A stretch of 30,851 bases of DNA from Microcaldota archaeon (GCA_021850955.1 JAJZKH010000001.1:1-30851); one strand, 5' to 3'; shown: positions 8,359 through 16,865, numbered from the stretch's first letter. Program-made: numbers and translations. The notes: generated by a model not told the origin, from the sequence alone.

Positions 8359-9210
8359 ATGGCAGTAAGTGCATTAAATAGAAGAGAATTAGTTGGTAGT
8401 TCTGAGTCATCAGAGATAAAATCTATGCAAAGATCGGGATCAGGTTTAAGTAATGGGTCCAGAGAAATTGAAGCGCTTTTAAGGAAAACTATAGATCTTA
8501 AAGAAAAGTATGCAAAAAAAGTTTCAAGTTCTTTAGCAGAAATACAAAAAACATTTTATAAAGATTCTGATGGACTTTATACAGTAAGTAGAACTGGGGA
8601 AAAGCAAATACATCTGAACGCATTGATCGGTATTATAAATTATTTCAATGACAATAAAGAGGAAGCAGGAAATGTCCTTAATAGTATACATAAACAACGG
8701 GATAAAACAGGACATTATTCTTTAAGTACTTCTTCTCAAGATAAAAATCAGGTTTCAGATATACTGGTTTCAATTCTCGAGTTCTTTTCGGGAAATGGTG
8801 AAGAAGCAAGAAGATTGTTAAGACTTAACGGTTATAAAACAAATAGCGGTCTTCTTACTAGTGTTAATAATAAATATACTATTCTATCCTGTCCTAATGT
8901 ACTTAACGGAATAGCAGAAGCTATGCAAGGAAACTCTAAAAAGGCCCAAAAGATATTAAATGCATTAGAGGAAAAAGTAGGTAAAAATCCATTTGGTGTA
9001 CTTTTTGCTTCAAGTGATTATAAAAAAATACATCCTGATGTTGTAACCGTTGTTGCAACATTAAAGCTTTTTACTGAAGGGCTTATTAAAAGTGAAGAGT
9101 ACTTAAATCAATCACCAACTTCTCAATCAAGTACATCAGAAGGAGTTCTTTTTGAAGCATTACACTCTATTATCTCATTTAACATTTTATCTCAGAAAAA
9201 ATTAATTTAA
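8359..9210 (+). CDS. Hypothetical protein with four ~46-residue helical-hairpin repeats
   Basis: A 283-aa soluble protein not assigned to a known family. After a Ser-rich N-terminus (1-35) it shows a regular unit: a helix pair of the form LxxIIxYFxxxxEEAxxVL, then a G-[LHV]-[YL]-[TSF] turn. The turns are GLYT (72-75), GHYS (118-121), GLLT (164-167) and GVLF (213-216), spaced 46, 46 and 49 residues. The pattern recalls alpha/alpha-toroid (six-hairpin) enzymes and binding proteins, but no catalytic residues can be pointed out. The start ATG follows GGTGGGTAA, a good archaeal RBS. It is convergent with the mevalonate operon. Confidence 0.55.
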   Translation: MAVSALNRRELVGSSESSEIKSMQRSGSGLSNGSREIEALLRKTIDLKEKYAKKVSSSLAEIQKTFYKDSDGLYTVSRTGEKQIHLNALIGIINYFNDNKEEAGNVLNSIHKQRDKTGHYSLSTSSQDKNQVSDILVSILEFFSGNGEEARRLLRLNGYKTNSGLLTSVNNKYTILSCPNVLNGIAEAMQGNSKKAQKILNALEEKVGKNPFGVLFASSDYKKIHPDVVTVVATLKLFTEGLIKSEEYLNQSPTSQSSTSEGVLFEALHSIISFNILSQKKLI

Positions 9211-9246
9211 ATAAAAAATCAAAAAACTTCAAAAAACATAAATCTT

Positions 9247-9642
9247 TCAAATAAGTTCAAACTTAAAATGATAAGTTATAAGGCCTTCCTCTCCATCGGT
9301 GTACATTCTTCTGAATACTTGTTTTACCTTTGCTCCTATCTGTGGTTCTTTTCCACTATCAACAATATGTCCTTCTATCATCGGTCCTTCCTCTAACTTT
9401 ATTACTCCTATGACATAAGGTGCGCTTTCTTTGAAAGCTTCAGAAGGAACATGTATTTTTGTAAATGAAAATATCTCTCCTTTACCTGAAAACTGATACT
9501 CCTCCATTTTTGTATTTCTTCCGCAATTTTTACAAACTATTCTAGGTGGGAAGTACTTAGTATTACATGTTTTACAAACATTACCAATCATATTGTATCT
9601 AGCGTTGAACTTTCTCCACGCGCTTGCAGATGCTTTTTCCAT
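9247..9642 (-). CDS. DUF35 OB-fold, zinc-ribbon partner of thiolase/HMG-CoA synthase
   Basis: A 131-aa protein with a rubredoxin-like zinc ribbon, C23-x2-C26 and C37-x2-C40, followed by an OB-fold (DUF35) from about residue 48. Archaeal members of this family bridge acetoacetyl-CoA thiolase and HMG-CoA synthase and help channel the CoA intermediate between them, as shown for a methanogen complex. Gene order supports this role: it is the third gene of an HMGS-thiolase-DUF35 operon, 7 nt after the thiolase stop. The length is standard for the family. Confidence 0.9.
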   Translation of the reverse strand: MEKASASAWRKFNARYNMIGNVCKTCNTKYFPPRIVCKNCGRNTKMEEYQFSGKGEIFSFTKIHVPSEAFKESAPYVIGVIKLEEGPMIEGHIVDSGKEPQIGAKVKQVFRRMYTDGEEGLITYHFKFELI

Positions 9643-9649
9643 TTAATCA

Positions 9650-10813
9650 CTAATTAGCTCTTTTCATTATGTGGACTACAGCAGTAGCGCCACTTCCTCC
9701 AACATTATGGGTCATTCCTATCTCAGCTCCGTTTACCTGTCTTTCTTTAGCCTCTCCTCTTAATTGCATTGTAATCTCTACAGCTTGTTTTATTCCAGTA
9801 GCTCCTACTGGGTGTCCACAACCTTTTAGACCACCGCTTGTATTTACAGAAAGTTTAGAGTTTAGCTTTGTTTCACCATCAAATATTGCCTTAGCCGCTT
9901 TTCCTTTTTCATAAAAGCCAAGATCCTCGATCGCAAGAATCTCTGCAATAGTAAAGCAGTCGTGAACCTCAACAACATTTATATCGGAAGGTTTTACTCC
10001 TGCATTTTTATAAGCGTTAGCTGCAGCAATCTTTGTAGCTTTTAGCTCCGTTAATGACTCTCTTTCAGATAATCCTAATGTATCACTTGCTTGAGCACTA
10101 GCAGCTATCTTTATCGGTGTATCATTATACTTTTTAGCTATCTCTAATGGAGCAAGAACAACAACCGCAGCTCCGTCTGATATTGGTGAGCAGTCAAAAA
10201 CCTTTAATGGCTCAGCAACTACCTTTGATTTTAAAACATCTTGTATAGATATTGGTTTTCTAAACTGCGCATACTCATTTTTAGCTGCGTTTTCATGATT
10301 TTTTACAGCTACACTTGCTAACTGTTCTTCTGTAGTTCCATACTCGTGCATGTGTCTTTTAGCCATAAGCGCGTATAATCCTGGGAAGGTTATACCTTGC
10401 GATAACTCCCATTCTTGATCTCCAGCTCCTCCTAGTGCTGTTGTAGCTTCTGATGTTGTCACATCAGTCATCTTTTCAACTCCTCCAACTACTACTATGT
10501 TGTGCATTCCACTAGCTACTGCCATGTATCCTTGACGTAAAGCGCTGCCTCCACTAGCACAAGCATTTTCAATTCTTACTGCTGGTATATTTTTAAAGCC
10601 TAATTGATCAGCTAGTAATGCTGCCATGTGTTCTTGGCCTACAAATCTTCCTGAAGCCATAGTACTTCCATAAACTATCTCAACATCTTTACTTCCTATG
10701 TTTGCATCAGTTATTGCCTTTACGCCTGCCTCTGCCATTAACTCACGCATTCCGTGCTCCCATCTCTCACCGAACTTTGTTAATCCTATTCCTATTATTG
10801 CAACATCTCTCAT
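9650..10813 (-). CDS. Acetyl-CoA C-acetyltransferase (archaeal thiolase)
   Basis: A 387-aa thiolase that condenses two acetyl-CoA into acetoacetyl-CoA, the entry step of the mevalonate route to archaeal lipids. Seen: the nucleophile Cys85 in ENACASGGS, VEVHDCFTIAEI in the SCP-x-like thiolase position, and the C-terminal GGLKGCGHPVGATG motif containing the second catalytic Cys/His. The frame is open further upstream to 10867, but the conserved start MRDVAIIGIG and the Shine-Dalgarno GGTG (formed across the end of the HMGS gene) point to tandem ATGs at 10816 and 10813. The HMGS stop, one spacer base and ATGATG follow directly, so translation is probably coupled. Confidence 0.92.
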   Translation of the reverse strand: MRDVAIIGIGLTKFGERWEHGMRELMAEAGVKAITDANIGSKDVEIVYGSTMASGRFVGQEHMAALLADQLGFKNIPAVRIENACASGGSALRQGYMAVASGMHNIVVVGGVEKMTDVTTSEATTALGGAGDQEWELSQGITFPGLYALMAKRHMHEYGTTEEQLASVAVKNHENAAKNEYAQFRKPISIQDVLKSKVVAEPLKVFDCSPISDGAAVVVLAPLEIAKKYNDTPIKIAASAQASDTLGLSERESLTELKATKIAAANAYKNAGVKPSDINVVEVHDCFTIAEILAIEDLGFYEKGKAAKAIFDGETKLNSKLSVNTSGGLKGCGHPVGATGIKQAVEITMQLRGEAKERQVNGAEIGMTHNVGGSGATAVVHIMKRAN

Positions 10814-10817
10814 CATA

Positions 10818-11867
10818 TCACCTTTTTTTAATTCCTCCTCTATTTTTGAGGTAAGTTGAGTAATCAATGTAAATCTTTCTTGTGTTTATTATATCACTTA
10901 CTTTTGTAAGTTTACCTCTTTTTTCATCTATTTTATCTTTTACTTCAATTGCAAAAGAATCACTTCCTGCACCTGAACCAAAACTTGTTAATAATATCTT
11001 TTCATTTGGTTTTGCTATATCTAAAACAGCAGCTAAACCTAACATAGATGCTCCTGAGTAGGTATTTCCTATAACTGGTGTTAACAATCCATCTTTAATT
11101 TGTTTTTCTTCAAAGCCTAATGCTTTTGAAACTACTATTGGGAACTTTCCATTTGGTTGATGAAAAACTGCATAATTAAAGTCGCTGGCCTTGAATCCTG
11201 TCATCTCAAATAACTGCTTTGTTGCATTTGTTATATGTTTGAAGTATGCTGGTTCTCCAGTGAATCTTCCTCCGTGTGAAGGAAATGCTGCACCTTCTCT
11301 TCTCCAGAAATCTGGTGTGTCTGAGGTATAACTTGTTGTTTTAAGTATCTCAGCTATCTGTTCTGATTTATCACTACCTATTATAAAAGCACCTCCTCCT
11401 GCACTTGCTGTATACTCTAATGCATCACTAGGTCTTCCTTGTGAGGTATCACTTCCTATGGCCATACCATACTTAATCATTTTACTATCTACTAATCCAG
11501 CACACATCTGTATTCCAGCTGTTCCTGCTTTACATGCAAACTCTAAATCAGCAGCTGTTAATTTATGTCCTGTTCTAATAGCTTGTGAAACTATTGTAGA
11601 TGTAGGTTTTACTGCATATGGGTGTGACTCAGAACCAACGTATAAAGCCCCTATTTCATTAGCATTTATTCCACTGTGGTCTACAGCTCTTCTAGCTGCT
11701 TCTACCGCTATTGTCGCTGCATCTTCATCAATTCCTGGAACACTCTTTTCAGTAATATTCAATCCTTTTTTAATACTCTCAGGATCATCATTCCAAACTT
11801 TGGCTATTTCTTCTACTTTAATTCTGTAGCGTGGAACGTGAACTCCATAACCTACAATACCTGCCAT
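10818..11867 (-). CDS. Hydroxymethylglutaryl-CoA synthase
   Basis: A 349-aa archaeal-type HMG-CoA synthase, the usual length. The catalytic Cys112 sits in [10 protein letters not shown]. The acyl-acceptor His lies in [11 protein letters not shown], and [17 protein letters not shown] carries the C-terminal thiolase-fold signature. It condenses acetoacetyl-CoA with acetyl-CoA and releases HMG-CoA for mevalonate synthesis, here probably in one complex with the two downstream gene products. First gene of a three-gene minus-strand operon. The start has a short leader with a TATA-like GGTATATTAATATTC about 25-40 nt upstream. HMG-CoA reductase is not in the window. Confidence 0.93.
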   Translation of the reverse strand: MAGIVGYGVHVPRYRIKVEEIAKVWNDDPESIKKGLNITEKSVPGIDEDAATIAVEAARRAVDHSGINANEIGALYVGSESHPYAVKPTSTIVSQAIRTGHKLTAADLEFACKAGTAGIQMCAGLVDSKMIKYGMAIGSDTSQGRPSDALEYTASAGGGAFIIGSDKSEQIAEILKTTSYTSDTPDFWRREGAAFPSHGGRFTGEPAYFKHITNATKQLFEMTGFKASDFNYAVFHQPNGKFPIVVSKALGFEEKQIKDGLLTPVIGNTYSGASMLGLAAVLDIAKPNEKILLTSFGSGAGSDSFAIEVKDKIDEKRGKLTKVSDIINTRKIYIDYSTYLKNRGGIKKR

Positions 11868-11951
11868 AAAATCAAATACTCTTTTTTATTGAGAATATTA
11901 ATATACCTACTCCTTAGTTAGTTATTTGTCTAACATTTAAACTGATTTATT

Positions 11952-12425
11952 ATGTTCAACAAAAAATCAAAAAACTCAAAAATAGAGATACATCCAGGAA
12001 TAGCTGCAGTAATAATAAATAAAAAAACAAAGTATATTTTATTAATAAAAAGAAGAAATCTTCCAGTAATACAAAATAGAGGCATCTGGTCATTCCTTTT
12101 TGGTGGTAAAGAAGAAAATGAAACTTATTTAGAAACTGCTTACAGAGAGATAAATGAGGAAATATCCTTTAATAAAGAGGATATAAAATTAATGTTTAAA
12201 CCTGTAAAAACACTTATAACTGATGTAAGATCTGGCAAAAAATGGTACAATCACTTATTTGTCTTCTTAACAGATAAAAAAGAAATAAAATTAAGTTATG
12301 AAAACTCTACTTATCGTTGGGCAGCTCCTTCGGACATATTTAACGAAGTAAATTACAAAAACGTTTTTTCAAAAAGAAACGAAATAGAACTTTTAATTAA
12401 AAAAACATTAAAAACTCTTAAGTGA
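11952..12425 (+). CDS. Nudix hydrolase
   Basis: A 157-aa Nudix-fold protein. The Nudix box starts at the second-last Gly of FLFGGKEENE and continues through TAYREINEEISF, matching G-x5-E-x7-RE-U-x-EE; the usual Gly near the end is Ser. All metal-binding Glu residues are present. The flanking text (HPGIAAVIINKKT, KRRNLP, GIWSFLFGGK) resembles isopentenyl-diphosphate isomerase-like or mutT-like members, so the substrate (NTP, NDP-sugar or another diphosphate) cannot be fixed. It is divergent from the HMGS operon across an 84-nt spacer. A mevalonate-pathway link is possible from this position but weakly supported. Confidence 0.8.
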   Translation: MFNKKSKNSKIEIHPGIAAVIINKKTKYILLIKRRNLPVIQNRGIWSFLFGGKEENETYLETAYREINEEISFNKEDIKLMFKPVKTLITDVRSGKKWYNHLFVFLTDKKEIKLSYENSTYRWAAPSDIFNEVNYKNVFSKRNEIELLIKKTLKTLK

Positions 12426-12479
12426 TTAATAAAATCAAATTTAATCTATATATGAATAGCAGATATATTTTCTCCTTAA

Positions 12480-12600
12480 AACAGAGGTAAAGGTTTAAAT
12501 ACTTTTTTATGTAAATTATTATCTGCTTTATACTCTGGGTAGTTGCGATGCAACGCTCTTGGTAATGAGGCTTTTTAAGCCAAACCAAAAGATTGATTAA
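12480..12600 (+). promoter_or_regulatory. Promoter and structured leader of the translation operon, candidate kink-turn
   Basis: TTTAAATA (12494-12501) is a good TATA box, so transcription should start near 12520-12530 and give a leader of about 75 nt, much longer than for other genes here. Two structures are visible. A small hairpin GTTGC-GAT-GCAAC lies at 12542-12554. A second element at 12559-12588 has outer helix TTGGT/ACCAA, a three-base bulge AAT plus GA on the 5' side, AA on the 3' side, and inner hairpin GGCTT-TTT-AAGCC. This is the kink-turn layout, with G67-A83 and A68-A82 (last two digits of the positions) as the non-canonical pairs. It ends 12 nt before the start of eL30, itself a member of the L7Ae/L30 kink-turn-binding family. 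The fold is inferred by hand. Confidence 0.5.
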
Positions 12601-12903
12601 ATGAGTGACATTAATAATGACCTTAGACTTGTTATAGACACAGGTAAGTATACTCTTGGAAACAGGGAAGTAGTCAAGTCAATAAATGAAACTAAAGCAA
12701 AAGTAATAGTACTAGCTTCAAGAGGTAAAAAAGAAATAGTAGATGATATCTTACATCTTTGTAAAGTAGCTGGTATACGTGTTATACCTTATAATGGTAA
12801 TTCATTAGAGTTAGGAACATTGTGCGGTAAACCATATTCAGTCAATGTTATGGCCGTACTTGAGCCTGGAAACTCTAATATTTTAAATGAAGAATACGAT
12901 TAG
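12601..12903 (+). CDS. rpl30e: Ribosomal protein eL30 (L30e)
   Basis: A 100-aa L7Ae/L30e/S12e/Gadd45-superfamily protein. The order of elements, LRLVIDTGKYTLGNREVVKSI, KAKVIVLAS, VPYNG-type loop (IPYNGNSLELG) and LCGKPYSVNVMAV, matches archaeal L30e, which binds 23S rRNA kink-turns in the large subunit. It opens the translation operon. The start ATG lacks a clear Shine-Dalgarno (GATTGATTAA precedes it) and lies just after the candidate kink-turn. The usual archaeal neighbours, RNA polymerase genes upstream and nusA downstream, are both absent. Yeast L30 is known to bind a kink-turn in its own transcript; whether this protein does so is inference. Confidence 0.92.
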   Translation: MSDINNDLRLVIDTGKYTLGNREVVKSINETKAKVIVLASRGKKEIVDDILHLCKVAGIRVIPYNGNSLELGTLCGKPYSVNVMAVLEPGNSNILNEEYD

Positions 12904-12912
12904 GTGTTATGT

Positions 12913-13341
12913 TTGCCAAATGGAGAGTTCGCTGCAAAAGAAGTTATAAGAAAAAGAAAAAAACAAAGACTACTTAAAAAGTGGTGGAAGAGAAAGTACT
13001 TCAAGTTAAAACAAAAGTACGATCCTGTAGGAACAGTACCTATGGCAAAAGCATTAGTATTAAAGAAGTTCGTATTGCAGCAAAAGCAGCCTCACAGCGG
13101 CCTTATAAAATGTGTAAGAGTACAGTTAATTAAAAATGGAAAGATAGTCGGGGCATTTGTACCTTACGATGGTTCAATAAACATGATTGAAGAACACGAT
13201 GAAGTAACAATACAAGGTTTAGGAGGTTCACAAAGAGGACAGATGGGTTGTATACCTGGATTAAAGTACAAAGTAATTGCAGTTAACGGTGCAGATATCT
13301 TTCAAGTAGTTAAGGGTAAGAAAGAAAAGCCTAAGAGGTAA
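12913..13341 (+). CDS. rps12: Ribosomal protein uS12
   Basis: Archaeal/eukaryal-type uS12 of the small-subunit decoding centre. The long basic N-terminus (NGEFAAKEVIRKRKK) and the conserved EVTIQGLGGSQRGQMG and IPGLKYKVIAVNG blocks are typical. The frame is open from GTG 12904, but I place the start at TTG 12913: AGGTG at 12902-12906 is then a well-spaced Shine-Dalgarno, and the protein begins MPNGEFAAK, close to the family start. That Shine-Dalgarno overlaps the eL30 stop codon, so the two genes are tightly coupled. Length is about 142 aa, normal for archaea. Confidence 0.93.
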   Translation: MPNGEFAAKEVIRKRKKQRLLKKWWKRKYFKLKQKYDPVGTVPMAKALVLKKFVLQQKQPHSGLIKCVRVQLIKNGKIVGAFVPYDGSINMIEEHDEVTIQGLGGSQRGQMGCIPGLKYKVIAVNGADIFQVVKGKKEKPKR

Positions 13342-13346
13342 ATTTC

Positions 13347-14141
13347 ATGGCAGAAACAATTGATAATAATAATACTAAAAATGAAGAAGTTGTTAAAAAA
13401 GAAGAGGTTGTTAAAAAAGAAGAACAACAAACCTCAGACGTTAAGGTAGAAGTTCAAGAAAGACCTCAAAGAAGCAGAAGAAGATATCAAAATACAGAAA
13501 ACGCACCAAAAAGAGTTGAGATTCCAACAAGAACCTTGAACTTAAAATTATTTGGAAAGTATGATTTATCTAACATAGAGGTAAAAGATGAAAGCGTAAA
13601 GAATTATGTAAGATTTAATGGTCAAATGTTTCCAAATATCTTCGGAAGAAGAAAAAATCATGCATATTACTTATCTCATTTAGATATAATTGAAAGGTTA
13701 GTAAACAAAATGATGAGAGGAGGTACAGGTAAGAAAGTAGGAGGAAAGGTAATAAGAACAAAAGGAAGGTTACAAGGTAAAAAATTAAAGTTATTACACA
13801 TAGTTGAAGATGCATTCGACACAATAAACAGAAAAACAGGAAAGAATCCAGTTCAGGTTTTTGTAGATGCATTACAAAATGCAGCTCCAATAGAAGATAC
13901 AACTAGGGTAAGATATGGTGGTATCTCATACAATGTAGCTGTAGGAATAAGTTCAAACAGAAGAGTCGATGTTGCTTTAAGAAATATAGCACTAGCAGCA
14001 CTTATTAATGCTTTTAATAGAAAAAAGAATCTTTCAGATGCTCTTGCTGATGAGTTAGTGTTAGCAGCTTCAAAAGCTCCAGATAGTTATGCAATAAAGA
14101 AGAGATTAGAAGGAGAAAGAATAGCAAAGAGAGCTAGATAA
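13347..14141 (+). CDS. rps7: Ribosomal protein uS7 with acidic/basic N-terminal extension
   Basis: A 264-aa uS7, head protein of the small subunit. The conserved body starts near residue 65, with IERLVNKMMRGG, NPVQVFVDALQNAAP, RVRYGGISYNVAVG and RRVDVALRNIALAAL. The first ~60 residues are low-complexity, rich in Glu, Lys, Gln and Arg, and include a hexapeptide EEVVKK repeated twice. This is encoded by an 18-bp tandem repeat at 13383-13400 and 13401-13418. Most archaeal uS7 proteins are about 190-220 aa, so the extension is unusual. GAGGT upstream is the RBS; the gene follows uS12 by 5 nt. Confidence 0.93.
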   Translation: MAETIDNNNTKNEEVVKKEEVVKKEEQQTSDVKVEVQERPQRSRRRYQNTENAPKRVEIPTRTLNLKLFGKYDLSNIEVKDESVKNYVRFNGQMFPNIFGRRKNHAYYLSHLDIIERLVNKMMRGGTGKKVGGKVIRTKGRLQGKKLKLLHIVEDAFDTINRKTGKNPVQVFVDALQNAAPIEDTTRVRYGGISYNVAVGISSNRRVDVALRNIALAALINAFNRKKNLSDALADELVLAASKAPDSYAIKKRLEGERIAKRAR

Positions 14142-14160
14142 AGAATTTTATGGTTTTATT

Positions 14161-16353
14161 ATGGTAAGGAAAGAGTTTGTAGCTGAAGAAGTAGCAAAGA
14201 TTATGCACGATAAGGATAGAATAAGGAACGTAGCAATTATAGCTCACGTTCACCACGGTAAGACAACATTAACAGATTCATTGCTAGCTAGAGCAGGAAT
14301 AATCTCAAAAAGTGTAGCAGGAGATGCATTATATACTAACTATGAAGCTATAGAAAAAGATAGAAGAATGACAATTAAATCAGCAGACATATCGCTTTCT
14401 TTTAACTATGATGGAAAAGAGTTTATTATAAACTTAATAGATACTCCGGGACACGTAGACTTCGGTGGTCACGTAACAAGATCAATGAGAGCTGTAGACG
14501 GAGTAGTTTTAGTAGTAGATCCAGTTGAAGGTATAATGCCTCAAACAGAAACTGTATTAAGACAAGCATTACAAGAAAGAGCAAAACCTGTATTATTCGT
14601 AAATAAAACTGACAGATTATTAAATGAGTTGAGATTAACACAGGAACAAACCTTTGAAAGGTTATTAAAATTAATAGGAGATGTTAACAACTTAATAAGA
14701 AGATTTGCACCAGAAGGCTATGGTGAAAAATGGCAAGTAAGTGTAGAAAACGGAAGTGTATGTTTCGGTTCGGCTTACAAAAGATGGGCAATCTCAACAA
14801 GAATAATGTCAAAATACAAAGTAACATTTAAAGATATTTTTAAGTTAACACAAGAGCAAAATGAAGCTAAATTACAAGAGGTAGCTCCAATTGATGAAGC
14901 TACTCTTTCTATGATGATTGAGCACTTACCAAATCCAAAAGAAGCACAACCTTACAGAATTCAAAAGCTATGGAAAGGGGATTTAGAGAGCGAACCAGGG
15001 AAAGCAATGACTACTGTAGATCCAAACGCAAAGGTCAATGCAGTTATTTTTGGAATTGCAAATGATCAACATAGCGGAGAGGTTGCAATCGCAAGAGTTT
15101 TTTCAGGTACAGTTAAAAAAGGTACATTACTTTACACTACTGGAGTTTTAGAACCACAAAGAGTACAACAAGTCGGTATTTATATGGGTCCTGAACGAGT
15201 CACTGTAGAACAAATTTCTGCAGGAAATATAGCAGCTTTAGTTGGTTTAAGAAATGTTTCAATAGGAGATACAGCAAGTGAAGATAACATAGAGCCATTT
15301 GAACAAATAAAGCACTACTCACAACCAGTAGTTACAAAAGCAATAGAGGCAAAAGATACAAGAGATTTAATGAAGTTAATTGAGGCTTTAAGACAGTTAT
15401 CAAAAGAAGACCAAACGATAGGAGTAGAGCTTAATCAAGAAACAGGAGAGCACTTAGTAAGCGGTATGGGAGAGTTACATTTAGAGATTATTGAAACAAA
15501 GATAAGAGATGATTATAAAGTACCTATTACAACATCAGAACCGATAGTAGTTTATCGTGAAACTATAGAAGGAGAAGCTAAAGATGTAGAAGGTAAAACA
15601 CCAAACAGACATACACGTTTCTATATTGATGTTAAACCATTAGAACCTGGAGTTTTAGAGTTAATAGAAAACGGAACACTTAAAAACGGAAAACCAAAAG
15701 GTAAGCAGTATTGGGACGATCTAATAAACGCAGGAATGACAAGAGATGAAGCAAGAGGAGTAGTTGACATTGCAAATGGAAATGTAATGGTAAACGCTAC
15801 TCACGGTGTTCAGTATCTTGATGAAGTAATGGAGCTTTTGATACAAGGTTTTGAAGATGCAATGCATGACGGTCCTTTAGCACGTGAAAAGTGTTCAGGT
15901 GTAAAAGTTCTAATAAAAGATGCAACAATACACGAAGACCCTGTACACAGAGGTCCTGCACAGATACTACCTGCAATAAGAAGACCAATCTACGCAGGTA
16001 TGTTGATGTCAACAGTATCATTATTAGAACCTAAACAAAGATTCACAATAAATATACCACAAGAGTATATGTCTGATATAATTACATTTGTACAAGGTAA
16101 AAGAGGTCAAGTTGTAGATATACAACAAGAAGGAGAACAGGCAACAATAATAGCAAAGATGCCTGTATCTGAAGTAATAAAAGGCTTCTCAAATGAAATA
16201 CGTGGGTTAACAGCTGGAAAGGCAATCTGGTATCCGGAGTATGCAGGATATGAAAAACTACCTAAGGATTTACAAGAAAAGATTGTAAAGGAAATAAGAA
16301 AGAGAAAAGGTCAAAAACCAGAACCACCAACACCACAAGAGTTTATGGATTAA
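14161..16353 (+). CDS. fusA: Translation elongation factor 2 (aEF-2)
   Basis: A 730-aa archaeal EF-2, full length, driving ribosomal translocation with GTP. Seen: a P-loop region AHVHHGKTT (residues 28-36), G3 DTPGHVDFGG (94-103), G4 NKTD (148-151), the domain III/IV blocks LVSGMGELHLEI and VVYRETIEGE, and the diphthamide loop EDPVHRGPAQ with its His. One oddity: the P-loop reads HVHHGKT where elongation factors almost always have HVDHGKT or HIDHGKT (His31 for Asp). The codon is CAC, a single change from GAC. Nearby GGHVTRS has His where many euryarchaeal factors have Asp. All other GTPase motifs are intact, so it is presumably functional. It lies 19 nt after uS7. Confidence 0.96.
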   Translation: MVRKEFVAEEVAKIMHDKDRIRNVAIIAHVHHGKTTLTDSLLARAGIISKSVAGDALYTNYEAIEKDRRMTIKSADISLSFNYDGKEFIINLIDTPGHVDFGGHVTRSMRAVDGVVLVVDPVEGIMPQTETVLRQALQERAKPVLFVNKTDRLLNELRLTQEQTFERLLKLIGDVNNLIRRFAPEGYGEKWQVSVENGSVCFGSAYKRWAISTRIMSKYKVTFKDIFKLTQEQNEAKLQEVAPIDEATLSMMIEHLPNPKEAQPYRIQKLWKGDLESEPGKAMTTVDPNAKVNAVIFGIANDQHSGEVAIARVFSGTVKKGTLLYTTGVLEPQRVQQVGIYMGPERVTVEQISAGNIAALVGLRNVSIGDTASEDNIEPFEQIKHYSQPVVTKAIEAKDTRDLMKLIEALRQLSKEDQTIGVELNQETGEHLVSGMGELHLEIIETKIRDDYKVPITTSEPIVVYRETIEGEAKDVEGKTPNRHTRFYIDVKPLEPGVLELIENGTLKNGKPKGKQYWDDLINAGMTRDEARGVVDIANGNVMVNATHGVQYLDEVMELLIQGFEDAMHDGPLAREKCSGVKVLIKDATIHEDPVHRGPAQILPAIRRPIYAGMLMSTVSLLEPKQRFTINIPQEYMSDIITFVQGKRGQVVDIQQEGEQATIIAKMPVSEVIKGFSNEIRGLTAGKAIWYPEYAGYEKLPKDLQEKIVKEIRKRKGQKPEPPTPQEFMD

Positions 16354-16391
16354 TATTAAATATGGTTAAACCAATGAAATGAGGTAATGAA

Positions 16392-16865
16392 ATGGCAAAA
16401 TCGTACGTGAAATTCGAAGTATCTAAGGAAGTATCTGAAAAAGCGCTTGAAGCTGTAAGGCTTGCAAAGCAGAATGGAACTGTAAGAAAAGGAGTAAATG
16501 AAGTTACAAAAAGTATAGAAAGAGGACTTTCAACACTCGTAGTACTTGCAGAAGACATAGATCCAGAAGAAGTAGTTATGCATATACCTACACTTTGTGA
16601 TCAAAAGAAAATCAGTTATGTGTATGTTCCTACAAAGCTTGAGTTAGGAAAAGCATTAGGTATGAAGGTTCCTTGCTCATCAGTTGCAATAGAAAAACCT
16701 GGTGATGCACAATCAACAATAAATGATGTCGTATCAAGAGTAACAGGAAAGAGTTCAGGAAAAGCAGAAGCAAAGGAAGAGAAAAAAGCAGAAGTAAAGA
16801 AAGAAAAGAAGGAACACAAAGAACATACGGAAGAAAAACAAGAAGCAAAAGAGAAGACAGAGTAA
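16392..16865 (+). CDS. rpl7ae: Ribosomal protein L7Ae (eL8) with charged C-terminal tail
   Basis: A 157-aa kink-turn-binding protein that acts in the large subunit, in C/D and H/ACA guide RNPs and in RNase P. The signature RKGVNEVTKSIERG (residues 47-60), VVLAEDIDPEEVV and ISYVYVPTKLELGKALG are intact. The canonical protein ends near residue 118; the remaining ~38 residues are a Lys/Glu-rich low-complexity tail. The start is supported by GAGGT six nt upstream. It is followed by eS28 and eL24 as in many archaea. The leader does not show a convincing kink-turn of its own. Confidence 0.94.
   Translation: MAKSYVKFEVSKEVSEKALEAVRLAKQNGTVRKGVNEVTKSIERGLSTLVVLAEDIDPEEVVMHIPTLCDQKKISYVYVPTKLELGKALGMKVPCSSVAIEKPGDAQSTINDVVSRVTGKSSGKAEAKEEKKAEVKKEKKEHKEHTEEKQEAKEKTE

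Noticed and set aside
10814..10867. Longer thiolase start at 10867
   Set aside because: The extra 17-18 residues lie inside the HMGS coding end, lack similarity to thiolases, and the GGTG ribosome-binding site favours the ATGs at 10816/10813.
11458..11921. Plus-strand open frames inside the HMG-CoA synthase gene
   Set aside because: They are antisense shadows of a strongly conserved enzyme on the minus strand, with no family resemblance of their own.
12904..12912. GTG start for uS12 at 12904
   Set aside because: The GTG is part of the AGGTG Shine-Dalgarno that fits the TTG at 12913, which also restores the usual protein start.
16354..16391. Possible kink-turn in the L7Ae leader (TGGT-TAA-ACCA hairpin followed by ATGA)
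   Set aside because: Only a 4-bp stem forms, and no outer helix or paired GA/GA arrangement can be drawn; the region mainly supplies the GAGGT ribosome-binding site.
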